Of a stretch of 64,000 bases of DNA, positions 1-12,030 are shown one piece after another (position 1 is the stretch's first letter; each line of letters opens with the position of its first letter). Under the pieces are notes generated by a model. It was not told the origin of the DNA. It saw nothing but the letters and a program-made list of their open reading frames with translations, and made no database searches. The DNA comes from Ulota crispa (taxonomy: Eukaryota > Streptophyta > Bryopsida > Orthotrichales > Orthotrichaceae): assembly GCA_963920765.1 (NCBI GenBank), contig OY987251.1, positions 8,187,219 through 8,251,218 of the forward strand, given 5' to 3'. The position numbers and the translations under genes were made by a program.

Positions 1-250
1 TTTTTTGTTAAGGTTTTTTTGTTGACTCCTCTTTGTGTTGAGGTTCTTTTTTGAATACTTTTAGTGTTTTTTTTTTTTTTTTGTTAAGGTTTCTTTGCAT
101 CTCTTTTTACTGCTTTTAGTGTTTTTTATTTGTTAAGGTTTTTTTGCATCTCTTTTGACTGCTTTTGGTTGTGGTCTTTGAATATTTTTACTGTTTTTTT
201 TGTTGTTGGAGATTTTTTTGCATATTTTTTTTACTGTTTGTTTTGGTTGA
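1..250. repeat. T-rich degenerate tandem repeat
   Basis: The first 250 bases are very T-rich and repeat a unit of roughly 45–70 bases built from TGTTAAGGTTT, TGCATCTCTTT and ACTGCTTTTAGTG. Three diverged copies are visible, starting near 6, 82 and 130. Open frames here are by-products of the low complexity. Confidence 0.6.
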
Positions 251-898
251 GGTTTTCGGGAGTGAGAGTGGATCTGTTGCGACTGTCGATCGAAGGGCGT
301 GGCATCGGCATTTCGTTCTGAGTGCATCATCTGCGGAGATGTAATGGCAACAACGGATTGAAAATTCTTCTAATGTGCAAAAGGAAAAAGTAGGTTATCA
401 TGCTATATAGCCAAAAGTAGCCAAAAGTAAAAAGAGTAGGCCATGCCAATTTCACAAAAAAAATTCAAAAAATGCAAAAAAACTTCACAATGAAAAACAG
501 CAAATCTTTGCAAGGGAAAAGAAAGGGAATTGATAAGGTAGAAATACCATAAATGGTTAAAATAAGCCACTTTAGCTTGTAAGATATGAGGAATTTCTTG
601 AGAAATTAAGCTCAATTTGTGGAAGAACAAGGATAAGGAAGAGTGAAAAAAAAAAAAAAAAAAAAAGAATTACTCAAGAATGAATATTTTATGCAGTGTA
701 AATGCAGATTTAGGCTTTGGATTGATTCTTGTTTCATAGGTGCACCTTAAACAGCTACCTCTAGAACCTTGTTCCAAAACAAGTTTGAACCAATCAAATG
801 TGAAGAAATAGCATCTTCTCAATATATTTCAAAATCTTTTTCAGATCCAGCTATTGTTGATTTCAGAACAGTCTACTTCTCCAAGTAGAGGTGAGTAA
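251..898. other. Intergenic, no gene seen
   Basis: AT-rich sequence with a poly-A tract near 642–666. I see no protein similarity, splice-bounded exon or RNA gene here. Confidence 0.5.
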
Positions 899-1263
899 CT
901 AGGGGGGGGGGTAAATATTAAATATTTATCATCAACAAGTTGAATTTGGAAATTTTGAATGGATTTAGAAATCTTGATTTAGTCTAGAACCACAAAGAGA
1001 AAGTTACAAATGAACAATGTCTAGTGAAAAGCTTAACTAGGGAGTAAATTATTACTTTTACCCTTGTTTAGAAGAAAAGCTAAGACTTTCCACTAGACAT
1101 TGTTTAATTGAAACCTCCTTTCTGATTTTAGACTAAATCAAAGTCTCTAAATCTAAATCTAAATTCAAATTTTACAAACTTGATTTGTTGATGATAAATA
1201 TCTAAATCTTTACCCCCTTGGTGTGCATATATCAAACCCCAAGTGTGACACATACCAATTCCC
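899..1263. mobile_element. Foldback MITE, family F, copy 1 (left end truncated)
   Basis: The two halves are reverse complements over most of their length. The left arm carries AAATTTTGAATGGATTTAG and TTTAGTCTAGAACCA, and the right arm carries the complements. The right end finishes in CATACCAATTCCC, as in the other copies at 5937, 13288 and 14385. The matching outer left end is missing, so this copy is truncated. It is non-coding. Confidence 0.8.
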
Positions 1264-2815
1264 AAAAGAAATAGTTCTTATAGGGAAAAAGAAAGGCTTT
1301 GCAAGGAAAAAGAATCAATCTTTGTAAAGATAATGAAGTAATCTTGACTGAGTTTACTTGATTTGGCAAGGATTGTTCATTTGGGGCGTTTCTATAGACA
1401 TCAAAGATCTTACTAATGGATTTGGAAGTAGAATTACTTGTTTATTTCAACAAAGAAAATTAGTAGACAAATTTTCAACTAATTAAAAGGCTCTTTTTGT
1501 ATAGATATAATGCATGCCATCATTTATGTAGATATTATGCTTATTGTAAAAGGAAATATTATTTGGCCAAGATTGTCAGTTATGCCAAAATTGCTCCTTA
1601 GAGCATTTTAATTGATGCAAGAACATGTCAATCACACCACAAATCTTATTCTTTGATTTAGAGGATATGTATTGGTCATTTGTTTGGTTCATGAGTGGAA
1701 TTTGTTGTATTCACTTTCAACCAATTAAAAATGTTGCTATGTTCAAAGGCAAACGCTTTTCATCATTTATGGAGGCTTGTTACAAATTGTAAAGAAAAAT
1801 TTGGTTTTGTCAAGATTGTTGATTTTGTTAGGAATTGCTGATGTAGAGGAGCAAAGAAAATTTGAAGGTGGATCCAATTCACGTGGGCAAATAAAATCCA
1901 ACTTCTATCAATTCAATCCAACACCTTTTGTGACCTCCCATTCCACATAATAAGAGTAATAAAAAATAGATGAAAGGATAAAATAGTCAAACTAAAACCT
2001 TGGTGTGCAAATGCAAAAAATCATATTATTTGCAATTATCAATTTGTAAAAAGATACAATTGTCCTTGTGATTTTTTTCCTAGTTGGTTTTAACAATTCC
2101 AAAGTTTTGAGAATTCTTGGAACCCATTTTTTGATATGGCATAAAGCATCAACTTTTAAATTTTTGCAAAATCATGTTTAAAAAATGTTTAGGGAGAAAA
2201 AGTAAATAGATTTTTCCTCTTTTCTTGGTATGAAGTTTTCCCCCAATAAGTTTTAGCCTCTATTTTTCTTGTCATTGTTGTAATTTAAAGTATAGCATAA
2301 TTACATTTGGATAACATCATTTTTGCATTCAACAATGCACTTTTGACACTAAAACAAATGTCATTTCAGCATTGCTTTGATGCTAAACTACATGAACAAA
2401 AAACCTACAAGAATGATGAAACCACAACAAAACTAGTTTATTTGTAATTTTAAGTTAATATAACATATTTCATTTCAGTTAATTGAACAACTCAAAACCC
2501 TCTGAAGCTACTAATAATTTGGGTATGATGTAGATTTACTCCCATAAAAGAACTATAGTTGCTCATCATTACTTACTCTAATTTTACCCAATATTTTGCT
2601 TTATTTTGATTTGAACTTGGTTTTCTCATTTTACTTGATCTGAAAGGTTCTAGTATAAGTTATAAAATACTACTGCATCTCCAAATGTCAACATCATGCA
2701 GTGATACGTTTATCCAAATCTTTTACTTAAGAGACCCTCCTTTTGCTCAAACAACCACGACTTCCTCATTTCTTGTAGTGACAAAGTCAAACTCAGAGGG
2801 TCCCATTCACTAACA
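1264..2815. other. Intergenic AT-rich stretch, nothing recognised
   Basis: No open frame of interest, no inverted repeat and no RNA signal that I could support over this 1.5 kb. Confidence 0.5.
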
Positions 2816-3000
2816 GGGGTTTCAGATATTTCAAAAAAATGGTGAACAAATGGTTGTGAACAAGTTATTGTTCATCAATGAATATATTGTCACAATCTTA
2901 GGAGGTCATCATGGCTCGTTCACGGAGTGATTTGATCGGGTTATTCACCAATTTCATTCACGTGAACAAAATTGGTGGTGAATGGCATATTTGAAACCCC
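2816..3000. mobile_element. Small TIR element, family G
   Basis: This 185-bp element starts GGGGTTTCAGATATTTC and ends CATATTTGAAACCCC. Its subterminal GTGAACAA and TTCACCAATTTCATTCACG motifs recur at the ends of the 3.7-kb element at 11830–15570, so the two are related. I see no clear target-site duplication. Confidence 0.6.
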
Positions 3001-3506
3001 CTCATGCATTAAAGTGGACCAATCTCTTGACATGTAACATTAAAATGAATTGATTATAATTAAAACAATAGAAAAACTCTTACTGTTCATTAGTTTGCAC
3101 ACATGTCACATACGCAATACAGTGGTGCTTGGTTAGCATCAACCTTTGTAATAGCAACAGTTGGATAAGATCAAAGACCCACTCCCTATTTGTCCAAAGC
3201 ATGTATTATGAGCTTGGTTAAGGTCAAGTGCTTGCATATGGTCAATGTTTTCTTTTCATCAATGCCCATTTTGACTCAATAGTTAGAAAGGAGTTTGGGT
3301 AGTGTACCAAAAGCATGGGTGGAAAATCACCTCCAAAATTACAACCATTAAAACTAGAGAAAGTAATGCAAATGAAGTGTTTGTTTATGATCAATGCTTG
3401 GATAAGATCAACACTTTTTCCTAACCCAAAATATTGACACTAACCAAACACCACTATATATTGCCTAGACTTTGTATAGCATCTAGGGAATAGAAGGCTA
3501 CATTTC

Positions 3507-4782
3507 TCATCTGATAGCATACTGGTTGCACTTCCTCTCAAGCTCATTCCGATCAGCTCCAACAATTCTATCAATCTCCTGCCCATCTCTGATGAACAAG
3601 AAAGTAGGCATGGATACAACCCCATACTCAGCTGCAACATCCTGCATATTTCCATATGTGGCTAAATTTAACAAAACTTACACCAACTTGCCTTATAATT
3701 CCCAAAAAAAAAAGGTTAAAAAGGATGGTGTTCAGTTTGAAGCTCTAGGATATTCAGCAGCATTTATAGTCAATCAAGCTTATCAGAAAAATCACATTTG
3801 GGATCACTTTCCAGTATTTGTGCAACATATTGCAGCAGGCCAATGCTGGAGTGAGAATCACATGCAATAACTAACTATATCTAGACCGTTCAAAGTTTAG
3901 AAATAAGAATCTGATCTTTTATTTTGGGAAGATTTCATGGTACCCCTTAAGTTTGCAATATTCTCATAGATAGATACCCCTGCTTTTTCAGGAACATCAC
4001 AAATATCCTTGTACCAAAAATTTAGGCATTTGTTTTGTTGTGCATGCCACTTTCCCTTCTTCCTTTGTATGCACACATAACAACAAAGATTTAGTGTGTC
4101 CATAAAGGGAGAAGGAAGTGACATGCATATCAAAACAAATGCCTAAATTCTTGGTCCGAGGGTATTTGTGATATTTCTAAAAAGGCAGGAATATCTATGA
4201 AAATATTGCAAACTTAACCCCTAAAGGACCATTGTCCCTAAAGGGACAAATGGGATTTTGGGCAAGTACCTACGGCCTCAATTTTTGTCCTAATTTTTTG
4301 AAATTTTTTTTGAAGATAGGAAAACACATTAGCTTTTGGGGAATATAATTTTTATTCCAATTGATGCTAGAAAGCAAAAGTTATGCCCAAATAAGCACAA
4401 ACTTGGGGACTAGGGGCAGCAAAATAAAATCTTATAAAATCTTGAATAAAAGATTATTTATTTTTTCTTATAGATTATATCTTTATTTACATTTGAAGTT
4501 TTGATTCATTCCATTTGGACTAGTTATGAGAAAGCTATGGACAATCTTGTTTTTTGGGCAACTCAAGCATCTTTTTGAAAAAATAACTTATAAACTTCAT
4601 TTTTGAATGTAGGTTTAACATTTTTTCCAAAAAATTGTTGGAGAGGGTGAAGTTTGCTTTCTAGAACAATCTCACCATTGGGATTATTGCGTTTCAATTC
4701 CAATGCATAGTTATTAGCAATTTAAGTTTTTGTTCAATTTCATACTTCTTCTACCTAATGTTTTTTTAAAGAATGAAAATTA

Positions 4783-4826
<44 letters not shown>

Positions 4827-6805
4827 ATTCCCAAGATTCCCAACTCAACTTCCCACCATGCAAAATTAGAATTCCAAACTCTGTGGTGCAAAATTTTAAG
4901 TTAAAAATATCCAAAGTTAAAAAATCTAATCAAGCAAGGTGCAAAAAAAGTTTTTTTATTTTTTATTTTTTATTTATTTTTATTTATTTTTACACTTTAA
5001 ATGAATATATCTTCCAATCTGTGAGGTCAAAGTTCTTGAGTTTTGTATGACACATTCTTATAGTAGTCTAACACAAGATCCTACGGTTAGATATGCAAAA
5101 AGACCAATTTGCAAACATTTTTACTTTTTGCCATAGAGGTGGCAGTTTTGAGTGTCTTTTAACAAAATAGAGGCCATGGTCCTTTAGGAGTTAAGGAGTA
5201 TTCATGAAATTTTCCCTTCTATTTTTTAGAAAATATATACAAAACATCAAGAGATCTCCCAATGTTTTGCTTATGTATCTGAAGGTATGTTTTTGTTTTG
5301 CAAAGATTTTCAATGCTTTATATAGACTAAAATTAAATGAAAAATCCAAAAAAGTCCAGAGTTATATGAATAATATAGATTTACATAAATGTGGGATTCA
5401 GACTCACGTAGAGAATGAGTCAAATACAAGAGATAAATCTGATTACTCTTGAAAGAAATTCAGTACAAAACTCGTTTGCGGTAACTTAATTACCGGTACT
5501 TCGTCAATGTCCACCTTAGCGAACATCAGCTGTTGCCCAATTTTCTTGCTCAGATCCACAAAGACGGGAGCCATTATTTTGCAAGGCCCGCACCAGGTTG
5601 CAAAAAAATCTACAACTATCTGCAAAAACAACCATTTGAAAAGTGAGGAACTTCAAAGCAGCCAGCATATCTCTACAGAAATCCTCAACAGAAGCATCAA
5701 ACCAACCAAGCCTGTACTCAAACTGCATCAAAGAAAAACACAAACTCAAATGATCATGCCACATTTATCTAAATTTGGACTGTTCATGTAATGATGTAAT
5801 CTTAGACTTTCTATGATTTTCAATTAGTTTTGAACCTCAAAACGTTGAGAGATCTTCTAATATTTTCTCTAAACATCAACAAGTAAAATGTTGGGAGATC
5901 TTCCACTATTTTGCATACATTTCCAATATAAATAAAGAGAATTGATATGGGCGAACCCGGGGTTTGATATATGCACACCCCATGTGAGGTAAATTTTATA
6001 TTTTAACCATTAAAAAGCTGAATTTGAAAATTTTGAATTCAGATTTGGAATTAGAGACCTTGATTTAGTCTAGAACCATAAAGGAGGTTACAATTGAACA
6101 ACACCCAATGAAAAAACTTAGTTTTTTTTATAAACAAAAGTAAAAGTAATAATTTGCTCTCGAGCTAAGCTTATTCATTGGGTATTGTTCAATTGTAACC
6201 TCCTTTATGGTTCTAGACCAAATCAAGGTCTTTAAGTCCAAATCTGAATTCAAAATTTTCAAATTCAGCTTTTTGATGGTAAAAAATTAAATTTACCCCT
6301 GAGGAGTGTGCATATATAAAATCTAGGGTGTGTCCATATCAATTCCCTAATTAAATTATTATTATTAACACAATATTTATTAAAGTGGGAAAATGCAATT
6401 CCCAAGTTACACTTCATTTAAATCCAAAAATGTCACCTTAAACCAAGTTTGAAGGTACCAAATCCAGTCTGAATCACTAAGAATTTTTCTCTCGCAAATT
6501 CCTCCTCTCAGATGAGGGCACACACACATGTACCCAAAAAAATGCTGAACTCGGTTCAAAGTGATCACCTTAAACTTTCAGAAGTCCCAAATTTGACCAA
6601 AGTTCCCACTTTAATGAATATCGTGTTTACTATTCCTGGACCTTGGACTACCCAGATTTAATTAAATATGACAATCCAAGCTTTTTTCGAATATATGGAC
6701 TTACAGTTTTCCTGGTAGCCTTGGCCTCATTAACCTTGGTTTCCCATGTCAAGTTGCTGTCTATCACATGAACGCCACCATGACTCCCAGTCACCCCTAA
6801 AGCGT
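3507..6805 (-). CDS. h-type thioredoxin, three 3' exons (first exon not located)
   Basis: This encodes a small dithiol-disulphide oxidoreductase of the plant thioredoxin h group, likely cytosolic or membrane-associated. Exons on the minus strand are 6705–6805, 5494–5619 and 3507–3641, all with GT–AG borders and joining in phase 0. The active site WCGPC follows VVDFFAT at the start of the middle exon. The last exon carries the cis-proline motif SMPTFLFI and ends YAIR-stop. Intron positions (before the active-site strand, and after KVDIDEVP) match those I recall for plant Trx h genes. Exon 6705–6805 begins in phase 1 with no in-frame ATG, so at least one upstream exon is missing. It may lie beyond 6.8 kb or may be lost. 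The second intron holds nested MITEs (3926–5217). The coding exons have no internal stop, so the gene may be functional. Confidence 0.85.
3926..5217. mobile_element. MULE-type MITE, family M, copy a, split by a TTAA element
   Basis: Starts GGGAAGATTTCATGG and ends ATGAAATTTTCCC near 5216. Interior motifs (TGCATGCCACTTCCC-like arms, AAATTTAGGCA) match the other family M copies. A second element (4218–5190) is inserted near its right end. The flanks are T-rich, so the expected 9–10 bp duplication is only approximate here. Confidence 0.75.
4218..5190. mobile_element. 973-bp TIR element flanked by TTAA
   Basis: The ends are CCCCTAAAGGACCATTG and CCATGGTCCTTTAGGAG, inverted repeats of about 15 bp. 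TTAA is present immediately outside both ends (4214–4217 and 5191–5194). TTAA duplication is typical of piggyBac-like elements, and a Tourist-type TTA duplication is the alternative. There is no coding capacity. The interior contains a poly-T run (about 4785–4822) and other low-complexity T/A tracts near 4950–4990. It is nested in family M copy a, inside a thioredoxin intron. Confidence 0.7.
5937..6347. mobile_element. Foldback MITE, family F, copy 2
   Basis: A 411-bp near-perfect foldback with ends GAGAATTGATATGG and CCATATCAATTCCCT. Both arms carry GTTACAATTGAACAA and its complement. It lies in the intron between two thioredoxin exons and is non-coding. Confidence 0.85.
6365..6629 (-). mobile_element. 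MITE family H, copy 1
   Basis: About 265 bp with inverted ends TAACACAATATTTATTAAAG and TTTAATGAATATCGTGTTTA. In reverse complement its interior matches the element at 62554–62816 over most of its length (for example CCGAGTTCAGCATTTTTTT and CTGAGAGGAGGAATTTGCGAG). It lies just downstream of the thioredoxin exon at 6705. Confidence 0.75.
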
Positions 6806-7549
6806 CTGCGATGAGGTTACAAAAACACCATTAAGCTACTTACTGACCAATATGATCTAAGGTATTTCCTAGAATTGACCATTTCGATTAACCATACTGC
6901 AGTAGACATAATTAAGATGAGTTGTTAAATAAATGACTTAATCATCGAGATATGACTAAAACTGGGCAAAATCTAATTCTTTACATGACCTTCTAATAAT
7001 TGCTACCAAAACATGACTTCCGGAACTTTACAAGCCAGCTAACAAGCACTTGAATCAAAAATACTATTATTTGCAAGCTTTAACCAAGTGCCTAATTGAG
7101 AGACATGAGCCAAGACAATTTCAAGATTCCTTAAGAACAGTCGTCAAATAGTCGTCAGATTTGCAAGGCAAAGTTACAATCTACAGCCAAATTGACCCAT
7201 ATATCACCTAAAATATCATCCAAAGGTCATATAGATTCCACTTGTATGACACAAGCAACCTTTGTTTCAGACAAATTTTTGCTAGAATCTTATCTTGATT
7301 TATATGAACCACCTTATCACAAATAGATTTGGTGTGAAAAAATGGAAGTATTTGCCGAAACTCCTCTCAAAGTACCATCAAGTTTGTTAATATGTTACTA
7401 GAAGTTACTAAAAATAGCTGGATTTTGGGATGAACGAGCACAAAGGATGATTCCATCCACTTTTTCCTGGTGCGTGTTGATTTTTTAATTAAAGACAAAA
7501 AAAAATCTATGGACAAGAATAAAGAAAGGTAAGATGTAAATTAGATTGA

Positions 7550-8728
7550 CTAAGTAACTTTGGGCTGCTCTCCAAAAACAATAATAGCTTCACTGACATA
7601 AACGCAAGCACGTAACAAGCTGACAAGTGCATCTAAAACCTGATCATCCCAGAAAATCAGAAGTAAGGTAGCAGCATCCATAAGCGTTGTGTTCCCATGG
7701 GCGTCACCTGACAGTGGTAGGGCTAATTTATAAAAAAGCAAATGGTTGTGGGTGAGTGAGTGATGGTTATGTGTGATGAAGTGATGGTTGTGGGTAACTA
7801 GCATGAGGTTTTGAATACCCATTTTATTATTTAAGAACCAACAAGCCTTGTGATTAGCATCTCTTACACGTGGTTCTTACAATTTCAGTGATTTTGGACT
7901 TTGAAAAATCTTAGTGAACAAATGTTTGCAATTGGAACCTTGAAATTGATGCCAATATTTTTGGTTTCCATTTCCTAACTTGCAGTAACTTTTTCAAAGT
8001 TAGGAAATTGTTTTACCTACTCCAAAACCCTTATTTCCATGCTTATGGGTGCACCTACCTTACAGAGCTGACATTATCCGTGCTCTAGTATACAGAATTA
8101 AAAAGCATACGCTTGTGCACATTTGTTGAAAGGGAATTGATACATGTACCACCTCTTCTTGACTATTCTACCACACCGTACTATATATAGTCAATATCTA
8201 CAATATTAAAATAGGTGTGGATCATAAGGAAAACATCACTAATTTGAAAATACAACTTGACATAAAAGATGGAATTTTATTTTATACTTTTCAGCTCTTA
8301 ATTCCGCTCATAGTATTAGTTTAAATTTTTTGAATTAAACTAAACCTAGTTTAAATTTTTTAGTTCATACTATGAGAAGGATGCCATCTGTTGGATATGT
8401 AAAATAAGAATCTACATGGTGGGACTCACTACATAAAAAATACTACAGTCCAGTGGAAAAGGCACTAACTCGTACTGCTGTCAAACAAGGTATGCACGTT
8501 GTTTGTACGAGGTGCCGCACTTCCTTGAACTCCAGGCCCTCTGTTCTCTTGGAGTCTTCCATAATTGTCATGTGCATCTACCTGTAGTGCCATTCCTTGT
8601 AATGGCAGCTCAAGAAAATCAATTCCTTCAAAAAGTGAACATTCATAAGGAGCACCACAACTAAGCTTATACATGACGTCGATTGCACCAACCCTTTCAG
8701 AAATATGATAAACATACTCAAGCCAGTT
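7550..8728 (-). CDS. Unrecognised protein-like exons (minus strand)
   Basis: There are two exon-like frames. One spans 8582–8728: AG acceptor, 49 codons, then GTAGAT donor or read-through to 8465. It encodes a stretch including FEGIDFLELPLQGMALQ. The other runs from an AG acceptor at 7707 to a stop at 7550 and includes LLLIFWDDQVLDALVSLLRA, which looks helical and repeat-like. The composition is protein-like with clean splice borders, but I do not recognise the family and cannot show that the two exons belong together. They could be remnants of one gene on the same strand as thioredoxin. Confidence 0.35.
8132..8240. mobile_element. Possible deletion derivative of foldback MITE family F
   Basis: Starts GGGAATTGATACATGTACCA, very close to the left end of copy 3 at 13288, and ends near AATAGGTGTGG. 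The central arms are absent. A separate short palindrome built on CTCATAGTAT and ATACTATGAG follows at about 8305–8376. Confidence 0.4.
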
Positions 8729-8968
8729 CTACACGACCTTCTCTAAAATAACATTCTGGAGTATCTGGAGCACTTGTCATTGCTGTAACACCCTTGTCAA
8801 CCCATTCAAATCGAGTTTTAATCAAAGTTTTAGGGTTTCAAGTAATCAAATTAAAGAGGTAAAGAGTGTGGTACAGGCAACCTGCTGTGCAGACCTAATG
8901 CACTATGGGGTATTGAAGACGACTTAGTGATATTTGAAGTGAAAAGGACCATAGAGTATTTGTAGAAA

Positions 8969-9279
8969 GGGAAAATTTCATGGATACCCCTGAAGTTTGC
9001 GATATTTGCATATATACCCCTGCTTTTCCCGTAAATTGCACAAATACCATTGCAGGCATTTATTTGTTGTGCTTGTACTTCCTTCATGACCAATGTTCAA
9101 GAAAGGAATGTAATGAAACCAAAAAGAAGCAACATGCGCACAAAGGAAGAAGTGAAGTGGTAAGTACAACAAAACAAACACTTGAAAATTTTGGTTCAAA
9201 AGTATTTGTGTAATTTCTGAAAAAGCAGAAGTATCTATGTAAATATGGCAAATCTCAAGGATATCTATGAAATTTGTCC
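8969..9279. mobile_element. MULE-type MITE, family M, copy b
   Basis: Starts GGGAAAATTTCATGGATACC and ends in a diverged ATGAAATTTGTCC. The flanks TTGTAGAAA (8960–8968) and AAGTAGAAA (9280–9288) look like a 9-bp target-site duplication with two mismatches. The short open frames inside are artefacts of the repeat. Confidence 0.8.
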
Positions 9280-9427
9280 AAGTAGAAACCACAAGTCAAT
9301 GCAATCAACCCATGTGAGACCCCTTGATTGTCAAATTTTTATTGAACATTAAGTAAGGAAGGTCTACACGGCCTATCCAACGTTTATAAGATAAATTATC
9401 AAAATTGACATGTTTGAATTGACTAAA

Positions 9428-9482
9428 TGTGTCCAAAATAACAAAAAAAAAAAAAAAAAAGTCTACAATGACAAAAAAAAAA
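9428..9482. repeat. Poly-A-rich low-complexity tract
   Basis: Two A-runs separated by GTCTACAATGAC. They give lysine- or phenylalanine-rich frames with no meaning. Confidence 0.6.
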
Positions 9483-9789
9483 TGTCCAAATCTAGAGAAA
9501 ATGTCCAAATTGACACTGTTCCCTAATAGTTAACCTTATCACAAGTCCTACATGTTCTACTCCGTGAATCTGTGATAGTGAAGACCTTCAAACCAAAGTC
9601 AGGATTGGAGACCTTCAAAATATCAGACTTGGAGCTAAGAAACCCTCGAATATGCAAGATGCAGGTTTTTCCTCCTCCGAGTCCTTAATAGTATTCATTA
9701 ACTCCATCAACATACCTAAAAACAGAGCCAAGAATTCTATACAATTGTAAAGAAAACAAAAAGCTGTTGATAGATAACTGAAGACTTAC

Positions 9790-9893
9790 TGAGAACATGG
9801 TTTTGATAAAAGACACCACGAAGTCGAGCAGTTCAACAATCTTGTCACATATGAAGCTCATTCTCCAGGGTGAACGTTCCCTTCGCACATCTC
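9790..9893 (-). CDS. Selenoprotein K/SelG-like exon
   Basis: A 104-bp minus-strand exon with an AG acceptor (after ...CCATTAG) and a GTAAGT donor. It is read from phase 1 and encodes 34 residues including RERSPWRMSFICDK and FVVSFIKTMFS. The RSPWR motif followed by a single hydrophobic membrane segment is the hallmark of the small ER-membrane SelK/SelG family, which works with the ERAD machinery. The flanking exons (N-terminal start and glycine-rich tail) were not found, so this may be an orphan exon or a decayed copy. Only the short motif supports the call. Confidence 0.4.
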
Positions 9894-9980
9894 CTAATGG
9901 CATTGCCACTGGGTAAAATACATTTAACAACAACAATTAGACGCGTAAATTAATAAAGCACAAGCTTTATCAAGCATAAT

Positions 9981-10098
9981 TAAACGTGAATTTGGATCAA
10001 TGTGAAGTTGTATGTTATATATGGAGTGTATGTGGACATTGCATTGGTATAGATGCACGTCATATATAAAGTACAATTCCACATTAATTCACGTTTTA
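9981..10098. mobile_element. Short foldback element
   Basis: The left arm TAAACGTGAAT plus TATATATGG pairs with TCATATATAAA plus ATTCACGTTTTA. The same arm sequence (ATGGAGTGTAT with GGATCAAT nearby) occurs at about 11769–11815 and, inverted, at about 15584–15618. Confidence 0.5.
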
Positions 10099-10102
10099 TG
10101 GA

Positions 10103-11263
10103 GTCAAAGCACACCAAGCACTCCGCCCTGATTAATAAATTCTTAATCCAAATTTAAAATGAAAGTAGAATTTCCATTTAATAGGGAATTCCTTTCAGTA
10201 AGCGATAAACGCAACTACAAAGGAGAGGATCAATAGATTGGTGGAATTATGAAATTAAAGCCATCAGCAAAAAACTTACAATGATATGCAGATATGCAGC
10301 TTTGTTGGCAAGGCAACCGGACTTTCTCTTGACTCGCGATCTTCATCACATATGCATCTGTATGAAAATATTTTGGATGAAGTGGCCTTAGCTTTTTTTT
10401 CTAACCAAAAAATGGTTGAGTAGCAAGGATGGGTAAGCTTACATGTTTTTTACAGATGTAAAGTTGGATGCTTTCAACCTTTCATCAAAACTAAATCTGA
10501 TGATGGTTTTGTGAGAAATTAGAATATTGCACCAGTAGGGTGAGGCAACATCAAGTAGAACCTTGAAAATTGGGCTCCTACTCCCAAACCTGTGTATAAA
10601 AGTTGGCTAAATATTTACATTTTTTCAAAAAACACTATAGAACAATTAGCCACGGAATAGCAAAAAAAGCGATAATTAGCACAAAATAATTTCAGTGCTG
10701 TACATTGCTGTCAATACCTAACTGAATTGCATCGTTTCTGACATAGACATAACCATTTCCGAACATCTTGACTCGATTCCAAGAGTATATACTAAGCAAG
10801 TTCTTATGTCCAACGATATATTTAGTGGAATGGTGAGATCTGACTATAGAAATAGTGGAACTCCTAACGAGGTTTTTGCATATTTCCAAGCAGCGTAGAT
10901 TGAACCAAAGAACGTATTGAGGATTGCGCTATTGAAGATATAAAAAGGGACGTAGAAGATTGTTATTTTTTTCATTTTTTGAGGTAGAGACACTTGCGAT
11001 CTGAAGTTTGTTACAATTTTCGTTATCGAGAAGACATAAGTTACCTGCTTCTAATTGAAATACTGAAACGCATTCAGCCAGGACTGAGTAAACTTATTCT
11101 CGATTGAAGACCATCGACAATCCTCTCGTACAAAACTGACTACAGCGAGGTGTTTCACTCATGAGAAAAACCTTTCCTGGATGGATGAATAGAAATGGAT
11201 GAACATGAATGGATGAATACTGCTGGATGAATGAAACATGGGCAGCCACAGTAGCCAAGTACC
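10103..11263. other. Intergenic, only weak exon-like frames
   Basis: Minus-strand frames at 10692–10889 and 10280–10357 have plausible splice edges but no recognisable domain. A short GGATGAAT-type repeat occurs at about 11190–11235. Nothing here can be called a gene. Confidence 0.4.
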
Positions 11264-11587
11264 GGGGCGGTTCAGACTGCGTCCCACATCCCATGTGACG
11301 AAGTCCCACTGGAGTGTGAAATTCCATCTTTCTAGGTACAGAAGATGGGAGAAGATGGGAAAAGATGGGTCTACCAAAATGCTTGACTCAATCTTGAAGT
11401 GAAGTCCCATTTTTTTTGGTGTCAAAACTTGGGAAAGTGCTACCATGTAGGCTCCATGTATGCAAGTGGGATGTGGGACTTGGAAAATAGTGTGAAATGC
11501 AAAGTCCCATCTTTTGCCTCTCTGCCAATCAAATTCTCAAATTTCATCAAATTTCAATGGGACTTGGGACATAGTCTGAATCGCCCC
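11264..11587. mobile_element. 324-bp TIR element
   Basis: Ends GGGGCGGTTCAGACTGCGTC and the complement of GACATAGTCTGAATCGCCCC form about 25-bp inverted termini. The next segment (CCCACATCCCA against TGGGACTTGGGAC) is also inverted. It is non-coding, with no clear target duplication. It may be hAT- or Harbinger-like, but I cannot assign a superfamily. Confidence 0.6.
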
Positions 11588-12030
11588 TTATTTTTATTTA
11601 TTTTTGTGTTATCCTTAATGCACATGGGCAAATGAATTGTTGCCAATTTTGATAGGACTCCTTATTAACCCTAGTGGTAGGCTTGTCTAACATTAACAAA
11701 AAAATACACGTTTTGACTAGTCCGTTTGGTCTTCATGTGATTGGTTTACCTGATATTTGGAAGATGAAAGGAGAATTAGATCAATAAGGAGTTGCATGTT
11801 ATATGGAGTGTATCTAGACCAATACAATAGGGGGTTTCAAATATCTAAAAAAAACGGTGAAAAAATGGTTGTGAACAAGTTTCTTTAGTAGAAAACTCCG
11901 TCCAAAACAACAGAAAACCAACAGTTTCTTGTTGTTTTGGGCACTTGCCCACGCTAATTGACTAATTTTACAAAATTCTGTAAAAAACTAAATATGTTCT
12001 ATTGATTTGGATACCATTATCTAAATCAAC

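Noticed and set aside
130..630. Short hydrophobic or aromatic-rich ORFs on both strands
   Set aside because: They are produced by T-rich and A-rich low-complexity DNA and have no domain or splice support.
10692..10889. Minus-strand exon-like ORF
   Set aside because: Protein-like in places but no recognisable domain and no partner exons, so not called as a gene.
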